Part shown: positions 1 to 7,527 of the stretch, piece after piece
Position numbering within the stretch: position 1 is the first letter of the stretch
How the letters are laid out: the number at the start of each line of letters is the position of its first letter
Program-made: the position numbers and the translations under genes
Source of the DNA: Blastococcus sp. MG754426
GTDB taxonomy: Bacteria > Actinomycetota > Actinomycetes > Mycobacteriales > Geodermatophilaceae
Length of the DNA stretch: 64,000 nt
Assembly (NCBI RefSeq): GCF_021699055.1
Contig: NZ_SSXC01000009.1
Location: forward strand, 1-64,000
Reading direction: 5' to 3'
Notes under the pieces: model-generated
The model's input: the letters and a program-made list of their open reading frames with translations, nothing else
Databases searched by the model: none
Told to the model about the DNA's origin: nothing

Positions 1-54
1 CCCCCGCCAGCCTTCGACGCCCCCCGCCAGCCTTCGATGCCCCCCCGCCGGCCT
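1..54. repeat. Tandem ~20-bp repeat, about 2.7 copies, at window edge
   Basis: Three imperfect copies of a unit like CCCCCGCCAGCCTTCGACGC lie end to end and run into the 3' end of the MoaD-like gene; the third, more diverged copy contains that gene's stop codon (55-57 on the minus strand). On the transcribed strand this is a G-run-rich 3' tail with GGGGG tracts every 20 nt. The left boundary is outside the window, so the copy number is unknown. Confidence 0.7.
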
Positions 55-354
55 TCAGCAGCCGCCGGCGACCGAGGGCAGCACCTGCACCACGGCGCCG
101 TCGCGGACCGCCGTCGCCAGCCCGCCCTGCCAGCGCACGTCCTCCCCGTCGACGTAGACGTTGACGAACCGCCGGACCGCGCCCGCCTCGTCCCGGATCC
201 GCCGGCCCAGCACCGGGTGCGCTGCGGCGACCGCGTCGAGGACCGCGGCCAGCGTGGCGCCGTCCGGATCGACCCGCAGGTGCCGCGACCCGCCCGCGAG
301 GTCGGCCAGCGACCCCGGCAGCACCACCTCGACGTGCACGCCGGCCCCCGTCAC
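55..354 (-). CDS. MoaD/ThiS-family ubiquitin-like sulfur carrier protein ending in GGC
   Basis: This 99-residue protein has the beta-grasp pattern of MoaD/ThiS/CysO carriers: an N-terminal strand (HVEVVLPG), a central helix (TLAAVLDAVAAAHP), the family segment RRFVNVYVDGEDVRW and a C-terminal VAGGC tail. In the family the penultimate Gly-Gly is adenylated and thiocarboxylated by an E1-like enzyme; here an encoded Cys follows the GG, so a protease might have to expose it. The GTG start at 354 overlaps the stop of the upstream BNR gene (GTGA), implying translational coupling. It is a paralogue of the CysO at 43.3 kb, with the same tail. No moaE, thiG or E1 gene is in the window, so molybdopterin, thiamine or another role cannot be decided; the partner gene suggests something other than cofactor synthesis. 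Confidence 0.85.
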   Translation of the reverse strand: MTGAGVHVEVVLPGSLADLAGGSRHLRVDPDGATLAAVLDAVAAAHPVLGRRIRDEAGAVRRFVNVYVDGEDVRWQGGLATAVRDGAVVQVLPSVAGGC

Positions 355-1430
355 GGCAGCCGGGCCGCCCGCACGACGAGCACGTCGGGCAGGTGCTCGG
401 CCACCAGGGTGAACGTCTCCCCCTCGTCGGCGCTGGCGTAGACGCAGCCGTCGCGGGTGCCGAGGTACAGGCCGGTGCGCTCGTGGTCGTCGGTGCAGAA
501 GGCGTCGCGCAGCACCGCGGTCCAGGCGCCGTCGGGGAGCCCGGCGCCGACCTCGGTCCAGCTGTCGCCGGCGTCGTGGGTGCGGTGCACGCGGAGCCGG
601 CCGTCCGGGGGCACGCGCTGCACGTCGGCGACCAGCGGGACGACCCAGGCGGTGCCCGGCGCGTTCGGCGAGGCGGCGATCGGGAAGCCGAAGTCGGCGG
701 GGAGCCCGTCGGCGATCGACGTCCACGACCCGCCGCCGTCGTCGGTGCGGAAGACGCCGAAGTGGTTCTGCGCGTACATCCGCGCAGGGTCCCCCGCGTC
801 CACCGCGACCTTGTGCACGCACTGCCCGTACTCCGGCGGCTCCGGCAGGAAGACGGCGCTGATGCCCCGGTTGCGCGGGGTCCACCCGGTGGCGCCGTCG
901 TCGCTGGCGTAGACGCCGCCGGTGCTCATCGCGACGGTGACCCGGTCGCTCGCCGGATCGGGCAGCACGGTGTGCACCGCGCCGCCGCCGGCCCCGGGTT
1001 CCCAGGTGGGCCGGTGGGGGTGGTCCCACAACCCCCGCACCAGCGTGAAGCTGCAGCCGCCGTCGGTGCTGCGCCAGAGCGAGTGGGGCTCGCACCCGGC
1101 CCAGACCAGGTCCGGGCGGTCGGCGGTGTCCGGGCGCAGCTGCCACACCCGGCCGAGCGCGGCGCCGGTGTCCTCCGGGAAGCGGATGGCGCCGTGGTCG
1201 GTCTCCTGCCAGGTGCGGCCCAGGTCGTCCGACCAGGTGACCGACGGTCCCCAGTGCCCGTACTGGACCCCCGCCAGCACCCGGGGCACCGGGCGACGGG
1301 TGTCCACGGAGACGGCCGCCACCTCCTGCGCCAGCAGGTGCGGCCCGTCCAGGGACCACGTGCGGCGGTCGTCGTCGCTGCGGGCGAGCCACAGCCCCTT
1401 GCGCGTCCCGATGGCCAGCAGATCGGTCAT
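351..1430 (-). CDS. BNR/Asp-box beta-propeller protein (exo-alpha-sialidase-like fold)
   Basis: The 359-residue product shows repeated Asp-box motifs of the S-x-D-x-G-x-x-W type: near residues 67-74 (SDDLGRTW), 121-128 (STDGGCSF), 176-183, 229-236 (TDDGGGSW), about 285 (THDAGDSW) and about 335. This is a six- or seven-bladed propeller of the sialidase/VPS10/photosystem-assembly type. There is no signal peptide or membrane segment, so it should be cytosolic, which argues against a secreted sialidase, and no FRIP motif or arginine triad was recognised. The start is ATG at 1430. Its stop overlaps the start of the MoaD-like gene by 4 nt, so the two are probably made together and may interact. Function is not known to me; annotation as glycosyl hydrolase or sialidase would rest on fold alone. 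Confidence 0.85.
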   Translation of the reverse strand: MTDLLAIGTRKGLWLARSDDDRRTWSLDGPHLLAQEVAAVSVDTRRPVPRVLAGVQYGHWGPSVTWSDDLGRTWQETDHGAIRFPEDTGAALGRVWQLRPDTADRPDLVWAGCEPHSLWRSTDGGCSFTLVRGLWDHPHRPTWEPGAGGGAVHTVLPDPASDRVTVAMSTGGVYASDDGATGWTPRNRGISAVFLPEPPEYGQCVHKVAVDAGDPARMYAQNHFGVFRTDDGGGSWTSIADGLPADFGFPIAASPNAPGTAWVVPLVADVQRVPPDGRLRVHRTHDAGDSWTEVGAGLPDGAWTAVLRDAFCTDDHERTGLYLGTRDGCVYASADEGETFTLVAEHLPDVLVVRAARLP

Positions 1431-1499
1431 GGCACCCCTCCGGTTCGGCGGTCCTCGGGGTGAGGACCGCCGCGGGGGTGGGAACTGAGCGGTCGGGCC

Positions 1500-1901
1500 T
1501 CAGATCCGCGAGGCGCCGCCCTCGGGGTGCGGCTGGCGGCCGTCGGAGGCGACGTCGGGCGCCAGCCGCTGGGCCTCCGCGCGCAGCTGCTCGGCGGCGG
1601 TGCGGTCCTCGTCGGCGCGGGCGGCGCGCTGGCGGGCCTCCTGCTCGGCGAGCGCAGCGCGCTCCTGGACCTCGGCGAGCTCCCGGCGGGCGCGGGCCGC
1701 CTGCTCCTCGGCGAGCGCCTGCTCCTTCTCGGCGCGGGCGCCGCGGATCTCGGCCTCGCGCAGGTGGTCGCGGGCCTCCTCCCGCTGCTGCGCCCGCTTG
1801 CGGGCCCCCGTGGTCCGCGAGCGCCTGGTGAGCGCGAACGCCACCAGGGCCAGCAGCACCAGCGCCACCACGACCAGCACGACGATCAACCACGGCTCCA
1901 C
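1500..1901 (-). CDS. Membrane-anchored coiled-coil protein, unknown function
   Basis: The 133-residue protein begins with one strong transmembrane segment (residues about 4-24, WLIVVLVVVALVLLALVAFA), then basic residues (TRRSR), then a long Ala/Glu/Arg-rich helix to about residue 115 with heptad-like spacing, typical of a coiled coil. The N-terminus is probably outside or in the membrane with the helix in the cytoplasm. The GTG start at 1901 has a strong ribosome site (GGAGGGG, 6 nt before the start). I recognise no catalytic motif. It sits alone between the L,D-transpeptidase and the BNR gene, all on the same strand, with 66-69 nt gaps. Confidence 0.75.
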   Translation of the reverse strand: MEPWLIVVLVVVALVLLALVAFALTRRSRTTGARKRAQQREEARDHLREAEIRGARAEKEQALAEEQAARARRELAEVQERAALAEQEARQRAARADEDRTAAEQLRAEAQRLAPDVASDGRQPHPEGGASRI

Positions 1902-1967
1902 GGCGATCCCCTCCTCGGATGCGCCGACGTGGTGCCCCCCGGGGGTCTCGCGGAAACCCTCGGCCGG

Positions 1968-3146
1968 CTACGCCAGCGCGCTGCCGGCGACCCACTCCTC
2001 CCACGGGATGGCCCAGTCGTAGATGGCGCCGTCGGCGGCCGAGAGCGTCGGGCCGATCGAGTTCTCGATCTCCACGACGTCGCCGGGCTGCGAGAACTCG
2101 AAGAACCAGGCGGCGCGCTCGGTCGAGAGGTTGATGCAGCCGTGCGAGACGTTCTCGTTGCCCTGCTGCGCGACCGACCACGGCGCGGCGTGCACGAACT
2201 CCCCGTTGTCGTTCAGCCGGACCGCGTACTCCACCGGCGTCCGGTAGCCGTTGGGGCTGTCGACCGGGGTGCCGTAGGTGCTCGAGTCCATGACCCGGTT
2301 GCGGTTGAGCTCGGTGACCACGTGCGGGCCGTTGCGGCTCGGGAACTCCGGACCGCCCGCGCTCATCGGGAAGGTCTGCACCAGCTCGTCGCCGTCGTAG
2401 ACGCGCATGGTGTGCGTCGCGGCGTCGGCGACCGACACGTGCCGCTCACCGATCGAGAAGGAGATCGAGCGGTCCTTCTCGCCCCACACGCCGTCGCCGA
2501 AGTCGACGCCGTAGAGGTTCGCGTCCACGGTGACGTCGGTGTGCGCGGGCCAGTACGTGGACGGGCGGAAGTGCACCTCGGTGTCGCTGAACCAGCTCCA
2601 GACGCCGTCGGTGGGCGTCGAGCTCGTCACCACGAGGTTGCGCTCGACCGCGGCCTTGTCCTCCACCGGCTCGGAGAAGTAGACCCGGATCGGCATCCCG
2701 ACGCCCACGGTCTGGCCGTCGAGCGGGCCGATCCCCGGGGTCACCACCGACACCGGGTCCACCGTCGTGAACGACGACGTCGCCGTGGCCGGCTCCGCCG
2801 GGTCCCCCGAGGCGGTCGCGGTGAGCGTGTAGCCGGTGCCGTAGGCCAGCGGGGTCTCCGGCGCCCAGAGCACCGTGCCGTCGCCGTCCTCGTCGTCCTC
2901 GAGGGCGCCGGGGACGACGGTCCCGGCCGCGTCCGTGAGGCCGACCTCGCCGAGCTCGCCGCCGGTGACCGAGATCTCCAGCGGCACCACGGGCGAGACG
3001 TCCACCGCTCCGTCGGCGACCGCCAGCCGGACCGTCGCCGGCTCGGCTGCGGCGGGCGGCTGGGGCGGTCCCCCGGCCTCCGACCCGCTGCAGCCGGTCA
3101 GCAGGGCCAGCGCCCCGGCAGCGAGCACCATGCCTGTGCGACGCAC
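1968..3146 (-). CDS. L,D-transpeptidase lipoprotein (YkuD domain, Ig-like domains)
   Basis: The protein (392 aa) starts with a lipoprotein signal peptide (MVLAAGALALLTGC, lipobox LLTGC), followed by Ig-like segments and a C-terminal YkuD domain with the motif SHGCIN; the catalytic Cys is at about residue 337. The architecture matches the actinobacterial Ldt enzymes that form 3-3 cross-links between meso-diaminopimelate residues in peptidoglycan, acting outside the membrane. I chose the GTG at 3146 because it is preceded by AGGAG at suitable spacing and puts the lipobox about 20 residues from the N-terminus; the upstream ATG at 3356 would bury the signal peptide and run into the tRNA. It is transcribed divergently from tRNA-Lys. 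Confidence 0.92.
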   Translation of the reverse strand: MRRTGMVLAAGALALLTGCSGSEAGGPPQPPAAAEPATVRLAVADGAVDVSPVVPLEISVTGGELGEVGLTDAAGTVVPGALEDDEDGDGTVLWAPETPLAYGTGYTLTATASGDPAEPATATSSFTTVDPVSVVTPGIGPLDGQTVGVGMPIRVYFSEPVEDKAAVERNLVVTSSTPTDGVWSWFSDTEVHFRPSTYWPAHTDVTVDANLYGVDFGDGVWGEKDRSISFSIGERHVSVADAATHTMRVYDGDELVQTFPMSAGGPEFPSRNGPHVVTELNRNRVMDSSTYGTPVDSPNGYRTPVEYAVRLNDNGEFVHAAPWSVAQQGNENVSHGCINLSTERAAWFFEFSQPGDVVEIENSIGPTLSAADGAIYDWAIPWEEWVAGSALA

Positions 3147-3321
3147 CTCGTCCTGCTCCTCTCCCCCTGCTCCCGCCCGGACGCGGACCGGAGCACCCCG
3201 CCCAGTGTCCACGCCCGGGACGACGACCGGGGTGGGACCCGCGCCACGGGCCCTGGGCGGCGGCTGCCGGGACGTGGTGGAGAGCACCCTCCCCCGGTTC
3301 GGGCTGCGGGCCGGGCGCTGG

Positions 3322-3327
3322 TATCGT
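3322..3327 (+). promoter_or_regulatory. Putative -10 box of tRNA-Lys
   Basis: TATCGT lies 30 nt before the mature tRNA 5' end, with a weak -35-like TTCGGG about 18 nt upstream. The position suits a short tRNA leader. Sequence match only. Confidence 0.4.
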
Positions 3328-3357
3328 TCTCGTTCGTGCCCGGCCGCCGGGCGCACC

Positions 3358-3433
<76 letters not shown>

Positions 3434-3437
3434 CCAC

Positions 3438-3473
3438 CGACGCCCCGCCGGGTCCCACCCGGGCGGGGCGTCG
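3438..3473 (+). terminator. GC-rich hairpin terminator after tRNA-Lys
   Basis: A 12-bp perfect stem (CGACGCCCCGCC with GGCGGGGCGTCG) extended by GGGT/ACCC, starting 5 nt after the CCA end. It lacks a clear T tract, which is usual for actinobacterial terminators. Confidence 0.75.
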
Positions 3474-3533
3474 GCGTCCCGACAGGTGTCCGGGGATCCG
3501 ACCCTGTATCGGCACCGCCGAGGCCCGTGACGG

Positions 3534-3561
3534 TTGACACCTGCTCCCGGTCTGCGAGTCT
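3534..3561 (+). promoter_or_regulatory. Putative promoter of the LGFP deacetylase
   Basis: A perfect TTGACA at 3534-3539 is followed, 16 nt later, by a poor -10-like GAGTCT (3556-3561). Transcription would begin near 3568, just upstream of the ATG at 3599, and this argues against using the in-frame ATG at 3527. Confidence 0.4.
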
Positions 3562-3598
3562 GCTCGAGGACGTCGACGTCGAGCAGCACGGGGGCAGC

Positions 3599-4885
3599 AT
3601 GCGCACCGGGCTCACCCGAAGCAGGTCCCCGAGGACGACGACCGGTCGCAAGCGCCGCGTCCTCCGTTCATCCTCGATCACGGCTCTGGCGTCGGCCGCC
3701 GTCGTCGTGGGCATGCCCGGCACCGCCTCGGCCGTGCCGATCAACGACTGCCCCGCATCGATCCGGTCGGTCCTCGACCAGACACCGGCGACCTACACGC
3801 AGAACGTCGCGCTGACCTTCGACGACGGGCCCTCGCCACGGTGGACGCCGCAGGTGCTCGACGTCCTGGCCGCGTACGGGATCCACGCCACGTTCTTCGT
3901 CCTGGGCACACATGCCGAGGACAACCCGGACCTGGTCCGGCGGATCATCGCCGAGGGCCACTCCATCGGGAACCACACCCAGACCCACCCCGACCTGGAC
4001 ACGCTCTCCCGGTCGGCGCAGGCGTCGCAGATGGACAGCGCCACGGGCGCGATCTACGCCGCGAGCGGCCTGCACCCGTGCTTCTTCCGGGGTCCGGGGG
4101 GCTCGCACCACGGCGCCTCCGTCCAGGAGGAGGCGTGGGCCCGGGACATGACCATCGCCGACTGGTCGAACGACCCCCGCGACTGGGCGGCTCCCGACAG
4201 CCTCAGCCCCTCCTACCAGGACACGATCGTGGAGCGGGCCACGAACCCGGTGTACGACCACCCCATCGTGCTGCTGCACGACGGCCCGCCGGTCAACTAC
4301 CGGCAGAACACGATCGAGGCGCTGGGCCGCATCATCGAGTCCTACCAGTCCCGCGGGTACGTCTTCACCGACCCGGCCGGGCAGCAGTTCGACGCGAGCG
4401 CGATCGCGATGCACTACAACGCGCTGGGCGGGCCGGCGAGCGTCCTGGGCGAACCGCTCATCAGCCAGACGCCGACCCCGGACGTCGAGGGCGCCTACGG
4501 TCACTTCGAGGGCGGCTCCATCTACTGGTCCCCCGGCACCGGCGCCCACGAGATCCGCGGCCCGATCTACAGCTTGTGGGCAGACCTGGGGTGGGAGAAC
4601 TCCTTCCTCGGCTTCCCCGCCACGGACCGGATCCCCACCCCCGACGTCGACGGCGCCTACAACCACTTCCAGGGCGGCTCCATCTACTGGTCCCCCGACA
4701 CCGGCGCCCACGAGATCCACGGCCCCATCTACGACACCTGGGCCACCCTCGGCTGGGAGAACTCCGCACTCGGCTTCCCGACCAGCGACGAGTACGACAT
4801 CGACGGCGGCCGGCGCAGCGACTTCCAGAACGGCTACATCACCTGGACGCCGTCCGACGGCACCGTCGTCCACGAGACCGGCTGA
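3599..4885 (+). CDS. Secreted polysaccharide deacetylase (NodB) with C-terminal LGFP repeats
   Basis: The product (428 aa) has a signal peptide (basic N-terminus, hydrophobic SSSITALASAAVVVG, cleavage after TASA), a NodB domain and a C-terminal LGFP-repeat region. NodB motifs are complete: TFDDGP (Asp near residue 75), HTQTH (near 126-130), the RxPxG variant FRGPGG, DWSNDPRDW and LLHDG. It should remove N- or O-acetyl groups from a cell-wall or extracellular polysaccharide. The LGFP repeats (WENSFLGFPATD, WENSALGFPTSD and a diverged first copy) are found in actinobacterial secreted enzymes and are thought to bind the cell envelope. The ATG at 3599 is chosen because it gives a standard signal peptide and lies downstream of the TTGACA promoter. 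Confidence 0.92.
   Translation: MRTGLTRSRSPRTTTGRKRRVLRSSSITALASAAVVVGMPGTASAVPINDCPASIRSVLDQTPATYTQNVALTFDDGPSPRWTPQVLDVLAAYGIHATFFVLGTHAEDNPDLVRRIIAEGHSIGNHTQTHPDLDTLSRSAQASQMDSATGAIYAASGLHPCFFRGPGGSHHGASVQEEAWARDMTIADWSNDPRDWAAPDSLSPSYQDTIVERATNPVYDHPIVLLHDGPPVNYRQNTIEALGRIIESYQSRGYVFTDPAGQQFDASAIAMHYNALGGPASVLGEPLISQTPTPDVEGAYGHFEGGSIYWSPGTGAHEIRGPIYSLWADLGWENSFLGFPATDRIPTPDVDGAYNHFQGGSIYWSPDTGAHEIHGPIYDTWATLGWENSALGFPTSDEYDIDGGRRSDFQNGYITWTPSDGTVVHETG
4511..4732 (+). repeat. Internal DNA repeat encoding LGFP modules
   Basis: Two 60-nt stretches (4511-4570 and 4673-4732) are 57/60 identical and exactly 162 nt (54 codons) apart, encoding the same GGSIYWSP...TGAHEI segment of two adjacent LGFP modules. 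Near identity at DNA level, including wobble positions, suggests recent duplication or gene conversion of a module. Confidence 0.85.
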
Positions 4886-4943
4886 GCCCTCGGGTCCGGC
4901 CGCGACGCACGGGACGGGCGGACGGGAGCCGTAGGGTGCGCCG

Positions 4944-6101
4944 GTGAGCTGGAAGCGCGCCGTGTTCGCGCTGTTCGCCGTCGCGGCGGGCACCAACGTC
5001 CCCACCCCGCTGCTGCTGGTCTACCAGGAGCGGCTCGACCTCTCCGCCGAGGTCCTGACGGCGCTGTTCGGCTGCTACGCGGCCGGCCTGGTGCCGGCGC
5101 TCCTGCTCGCCGGCCCGCTGTCGGACCGGCTGGGCCGGCGGCGGGTGGCGCTCCCGGGCATCGTGCTCTCCGGCCTGGCCTCGCTCGCCTTCGCCGCGGC
5201 TGGGGACTCCCTGCTCCTGCTGTTCGGCGCCCGCTTCGCGCAGGGCGTGGTCAGCGGCATCGTCTTCAGCGTCGGCAGCGCCTGGGTCGGCGAGCTGTCG
5301 AAGGCCTCCGGGGAGGGCGCCGGTGGGCGGCGCGCCGCCGTCGCCATGACCGCCGGGTTCTCCCTCGGGCCGCTGACCAGCGGGCTGCTCGGCGAGTACG
5401 CCCCGGCGCCGACCGTGCTCCCCTACCTGGTGCACACGGTGCTCGTCCTGGTGGGCCTGGCGGCCGCGGTGCGGCTACCCGAGACGGTCGACCTGCTCCC
5501 CGGACGGCGCGGCGGCACGGGAGCGCCGCCGGTCGCGCCCCTGGTGCGCCGCGGCGACGCGCTGCTGGTCCTCAGCGTGCTGGCCCCGGTGGCGGTCTGC
5601 GTCTACGCCTTCCCGTCGACGGTCATCAACGCGGTGCCGCTGCTGGTGCAGCTGCCCTCGGCCGGGGTGGCGGTCACCGGTGTGCTCGCCGGGGTGACGC
5701 TCGGCGCGGGAACGGTCGTCGCCGGGCTGCAGCGCCGCCTGGGCGCGTGGACCGCCGTCGTCGGCACCGGGGCCGGCACGCTCGGCTTCGGGTGCGCCGC
5801 CGCGTTCGCCGCCACCGGCGCGCTCCCCTGGCTCGTCGTGGCCGCCCCGCTGCTCGGCGCCGGCGGTGGCCTGTGCCTGGCGGCCGGGCTGACACTGACC
5901 GCCCGGCTCGCCGCCCCCTCCCGGCTGGGCGCCCTGACGTCGCTGTTCCTCTCCTTCGCCTACCTCGGGTTCGCCGCGCCGTTCGCGATCGCCCTGGCCG
6001 CACGGGCGACGACGGCGACCCTGCCGCTGGCCGCGGCCGCCGCGCTCGCCGCGCTGCTCACCCTGCGCCTCGTGCCGGTCTCCCGCGCCGGCCGGCTGTA
6101 G
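4944..6101 (+). CDS. MFS transporter (12-TM, drug/metabolite efflux type)
   Basis: A 385-residue, almost wholly hydrophobic protein with about 12 membrane segments. The loop 2-3 signature of the major facilitator superfamily is visible as GPLSDRLGRRRVALPG (about residues 58-73). The GTG start at 4944 is followed directly by SWKRAVFALFAVAAG, a normal first helix. Substrate cannot be told from sequence. It is followed, convergently, by the ATP-grasp-like gene. Confidence 0.85.
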   Translation: MSWKRAVFALFAVAAGTNVPTPLLLVYQERLDLSAEVLTALFGCYAAGLVPALLLAGPLSDRLGRRRVALPGIVLSGLASLAFAAAGDSLLLLFGARFAQGVVSGIVFSVGSAWVGELSKASGEGAGGRRAAVAMTAGFSLGPLTSGLLGEYAPAPTVLPYLVHTVLVLVGLAAAVRLPETVDLLPGRRGGTGAPPVAPLVRRGDALLVLSVLAPVAVCVYAFPSTVINAVPLLVQLPSAGVAVTGVLAGVTLGAGTVVAGLQRRLGAWTAVVGTGAGTLGFGCAAAFAATGALPWLVVAAPLLGAGGGLCLAAGLTLTARLAAPSRLGALTSLFLSFAYLGFAAPFAIALAARATTATLPLAAAAALAALLTLRLVPVSRAGRL

Positions 6102-6113
6102 GGGCTCACCGGG

Positions 6114-7400
6114 TCAGACCGGCTGCAGCGCCTCGATCTCCACCCGGATGACGTCCAGCGCGGCCGCCGCCCGGCGGCGGGACTGCCGGGGCGTCTCCCC
6201 CACCGTCAGGACGTGGCCGAGGTGCGCCCGGCGGCAGGAGGCCGGTTCGGCCGCATCACCGACGTCGGCGAACACCTCCGCGACGAGCAGCCCCGGGATG
6301 TCAGCCGCCTCGCGCAGGCCCGACACCGCGCGGACCCGGCCGGTGGCGTGGGAGCCGAGCAGGAGCTGGGTGCTGGCCGCGACGCCCGCCCGCCCCCCGG
6401 GGGCGGGCCGGTCCAGCAAGCGGGCCACGACGAGGTCGGCGGTGTCCAGCCCGCTCACCTGGTCCACGCAGGCGTGCGCTCCGGCATCGGCCGGCCGCGG
6501 CGCCAGCGCGACCAGCCGCGGACCGGACGGCCCGAGCACGAACTCCAGGTGGAAGGGCCCCAGCTCGTACCGGCAGGCGGCGAGCACGGCCGCGACGAAG
6601 GGCGCGGCGTCGGGCGACGGCGGCCGGGTGGTGGCGGTGAGCAGCACCGCAGCAGGGTGCGGCGGGGGCGTGGATGCCAGCTCGCTCCAGGCGTGCACCG
6701 CCACGGCACCGCCGTCCACGTACCCGTCGGCGGCGTACCGGGGCCCGGCCACGTGCTCCCCGATCACCAGGCGGCCGGCTGACAGCGTCCCCGGGCCGCA
6801 GCAGGCGCGGGCGGCGAGCACCCGCAGCTCGCCGTCGTCGTGCACCGGGCCGACCCGGGTGCCGGCACCGTCCACCTCGACCGTGCAGGGGTGCCCGACC
6901 GGCGAGGCCGGCGCCGGCGCGTCGGCGCGGAGCACCGCCCAGCGGCCGTCGGGGATGCCCGCCGCCGCCAGCGCCTCGCGCCGGGCGACGGCGTCGCCGG
7001 TCACGACCGGGGACGCGGGGTCGGGGCCGCGCAGCCCCAGTTCCCGGGCGGCGACGGCGGCCGGCCCGGTGGTGCCCTGCGCCCAGCCGGCGAGCGCGGC
7101 CACCCGCCCCGGCAGGGAGCGCACGGCCGCGGCGATCGCACCGGCGTCGCCGGTGTCGCAGTCGAGCCAGCGGTCGACGAGCCAGTCGACGTCCTCGCCG
7201 TAGGAGCGCCGTCGACGCGTCAGCACGGCCGTGCGCAGGCCCCGGGCGCGCGCCCGCTCGAGCACCGCCGCGCCCGCCGCGTCCAGCCGCTCACCGGCGG
7301 CGAACTCCGGTCGCGCAGCCGGGACGCGCCCCTGCACCTCGACGGAGACGAACCACGGCTCATCGGCGCCGGCCGGGTCGCCGGGCACGCGTTCGCACAC
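6114..7400 (-). CDS. ATP-grasp-like protein, function unknown
   Basis: This 428-residue protein is diverged, but the layout fits an ATP-grasp ligase: an N-terminal Rossmann-like part (residues 1-120, with RGLRTAVLTRRR), a central segment VTGDAVARREALAAAGIPDG resembling the region that leads into the ATP-grasp fold, then LVIGEHVAGPRYAADGYVDG (like the EE-x-GPEYSVD segment of carnosine-synthase/BacD-type ligases) and GPFHLEFVLGPSGPRLVALA followed by PRPADAG, like the metal-binding H-x-E ... E-x-N-x-R. The usual acidic metal ligands look partly replaced, so activity is uncertain. The GTG start at 7400 is preceded by GGGGGAGG; the longer frame to 7598 would overlap the divergent flavoprotein gene. 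Confidence 0.6.
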   Translation of the reverse strand: MCERVPGDPAGADEPWFVSVEVQGRVPAARPEFAAGERLDAAGAAVLERARARGLRTAVLTRRRRSYGEDVDWLVDRWLDCDTGDAGAIAAAVRSLPGRVAALAGWAQGTTGPAAVAARELGLRGPDPASPVVTGDAVARREALAAAGIPDGRWAVLRADAPAPASPVGHPCTVEVDGAGTRVGPVHDDGELRVLAARACCGPGTLSAGRLVIGEHVAGPRYAADGYVDGGAVAVHAWSELASTPPPHPAAVLLTATTRPPSPDAAPFVAAVLAACRYELGPFHLEFVLGPSGPRLVALAPRPADAGAHACVDQVSGLDTADLVVARLLDRPAPGGRAGVAASTQLLLGSHATGRVRAVSGLREAADIPGLLVAEVFADVGDAAEPASCRRAHLGHVLTVGETPRQSRRRAAAALDVIRVEIEALQPV

Positions 7401-7527
7401 GGCGCCTCCCCCCGTCGGCCGGTCGTCGCCCGCGGAACGTACCGGCCGGTCCGCCTCGACGGAACAGGTTCGGCCGCGCCATGTCGGAGGCGGGAAGCAG
7501 CGGGTCGGGCGGTCGGTTGTCGGTGGG

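Noticed and set aside
55-354. Assigning the first MoaD-like protein to molybdopterin synthesis
   Set aside because: No moaE, moaA, moaC or E1-like gene is nearby, and its tail and sequence are closer to CysO in the same window.
351-1430. Calling the BNR protein a secreted sialidase or glycosyl hydrolase
   Set aside because: Asp-boxes show the propeller fold only; there is no signal peptide, and I did not find the FRIP motif or the arginine triad.
3527-3598. ATG at 3527 as start of the LGFP deacetylase
   Set aside because: It lies upstream of the TTGACA promoter and would place 24 residues before a normal signal peptide.
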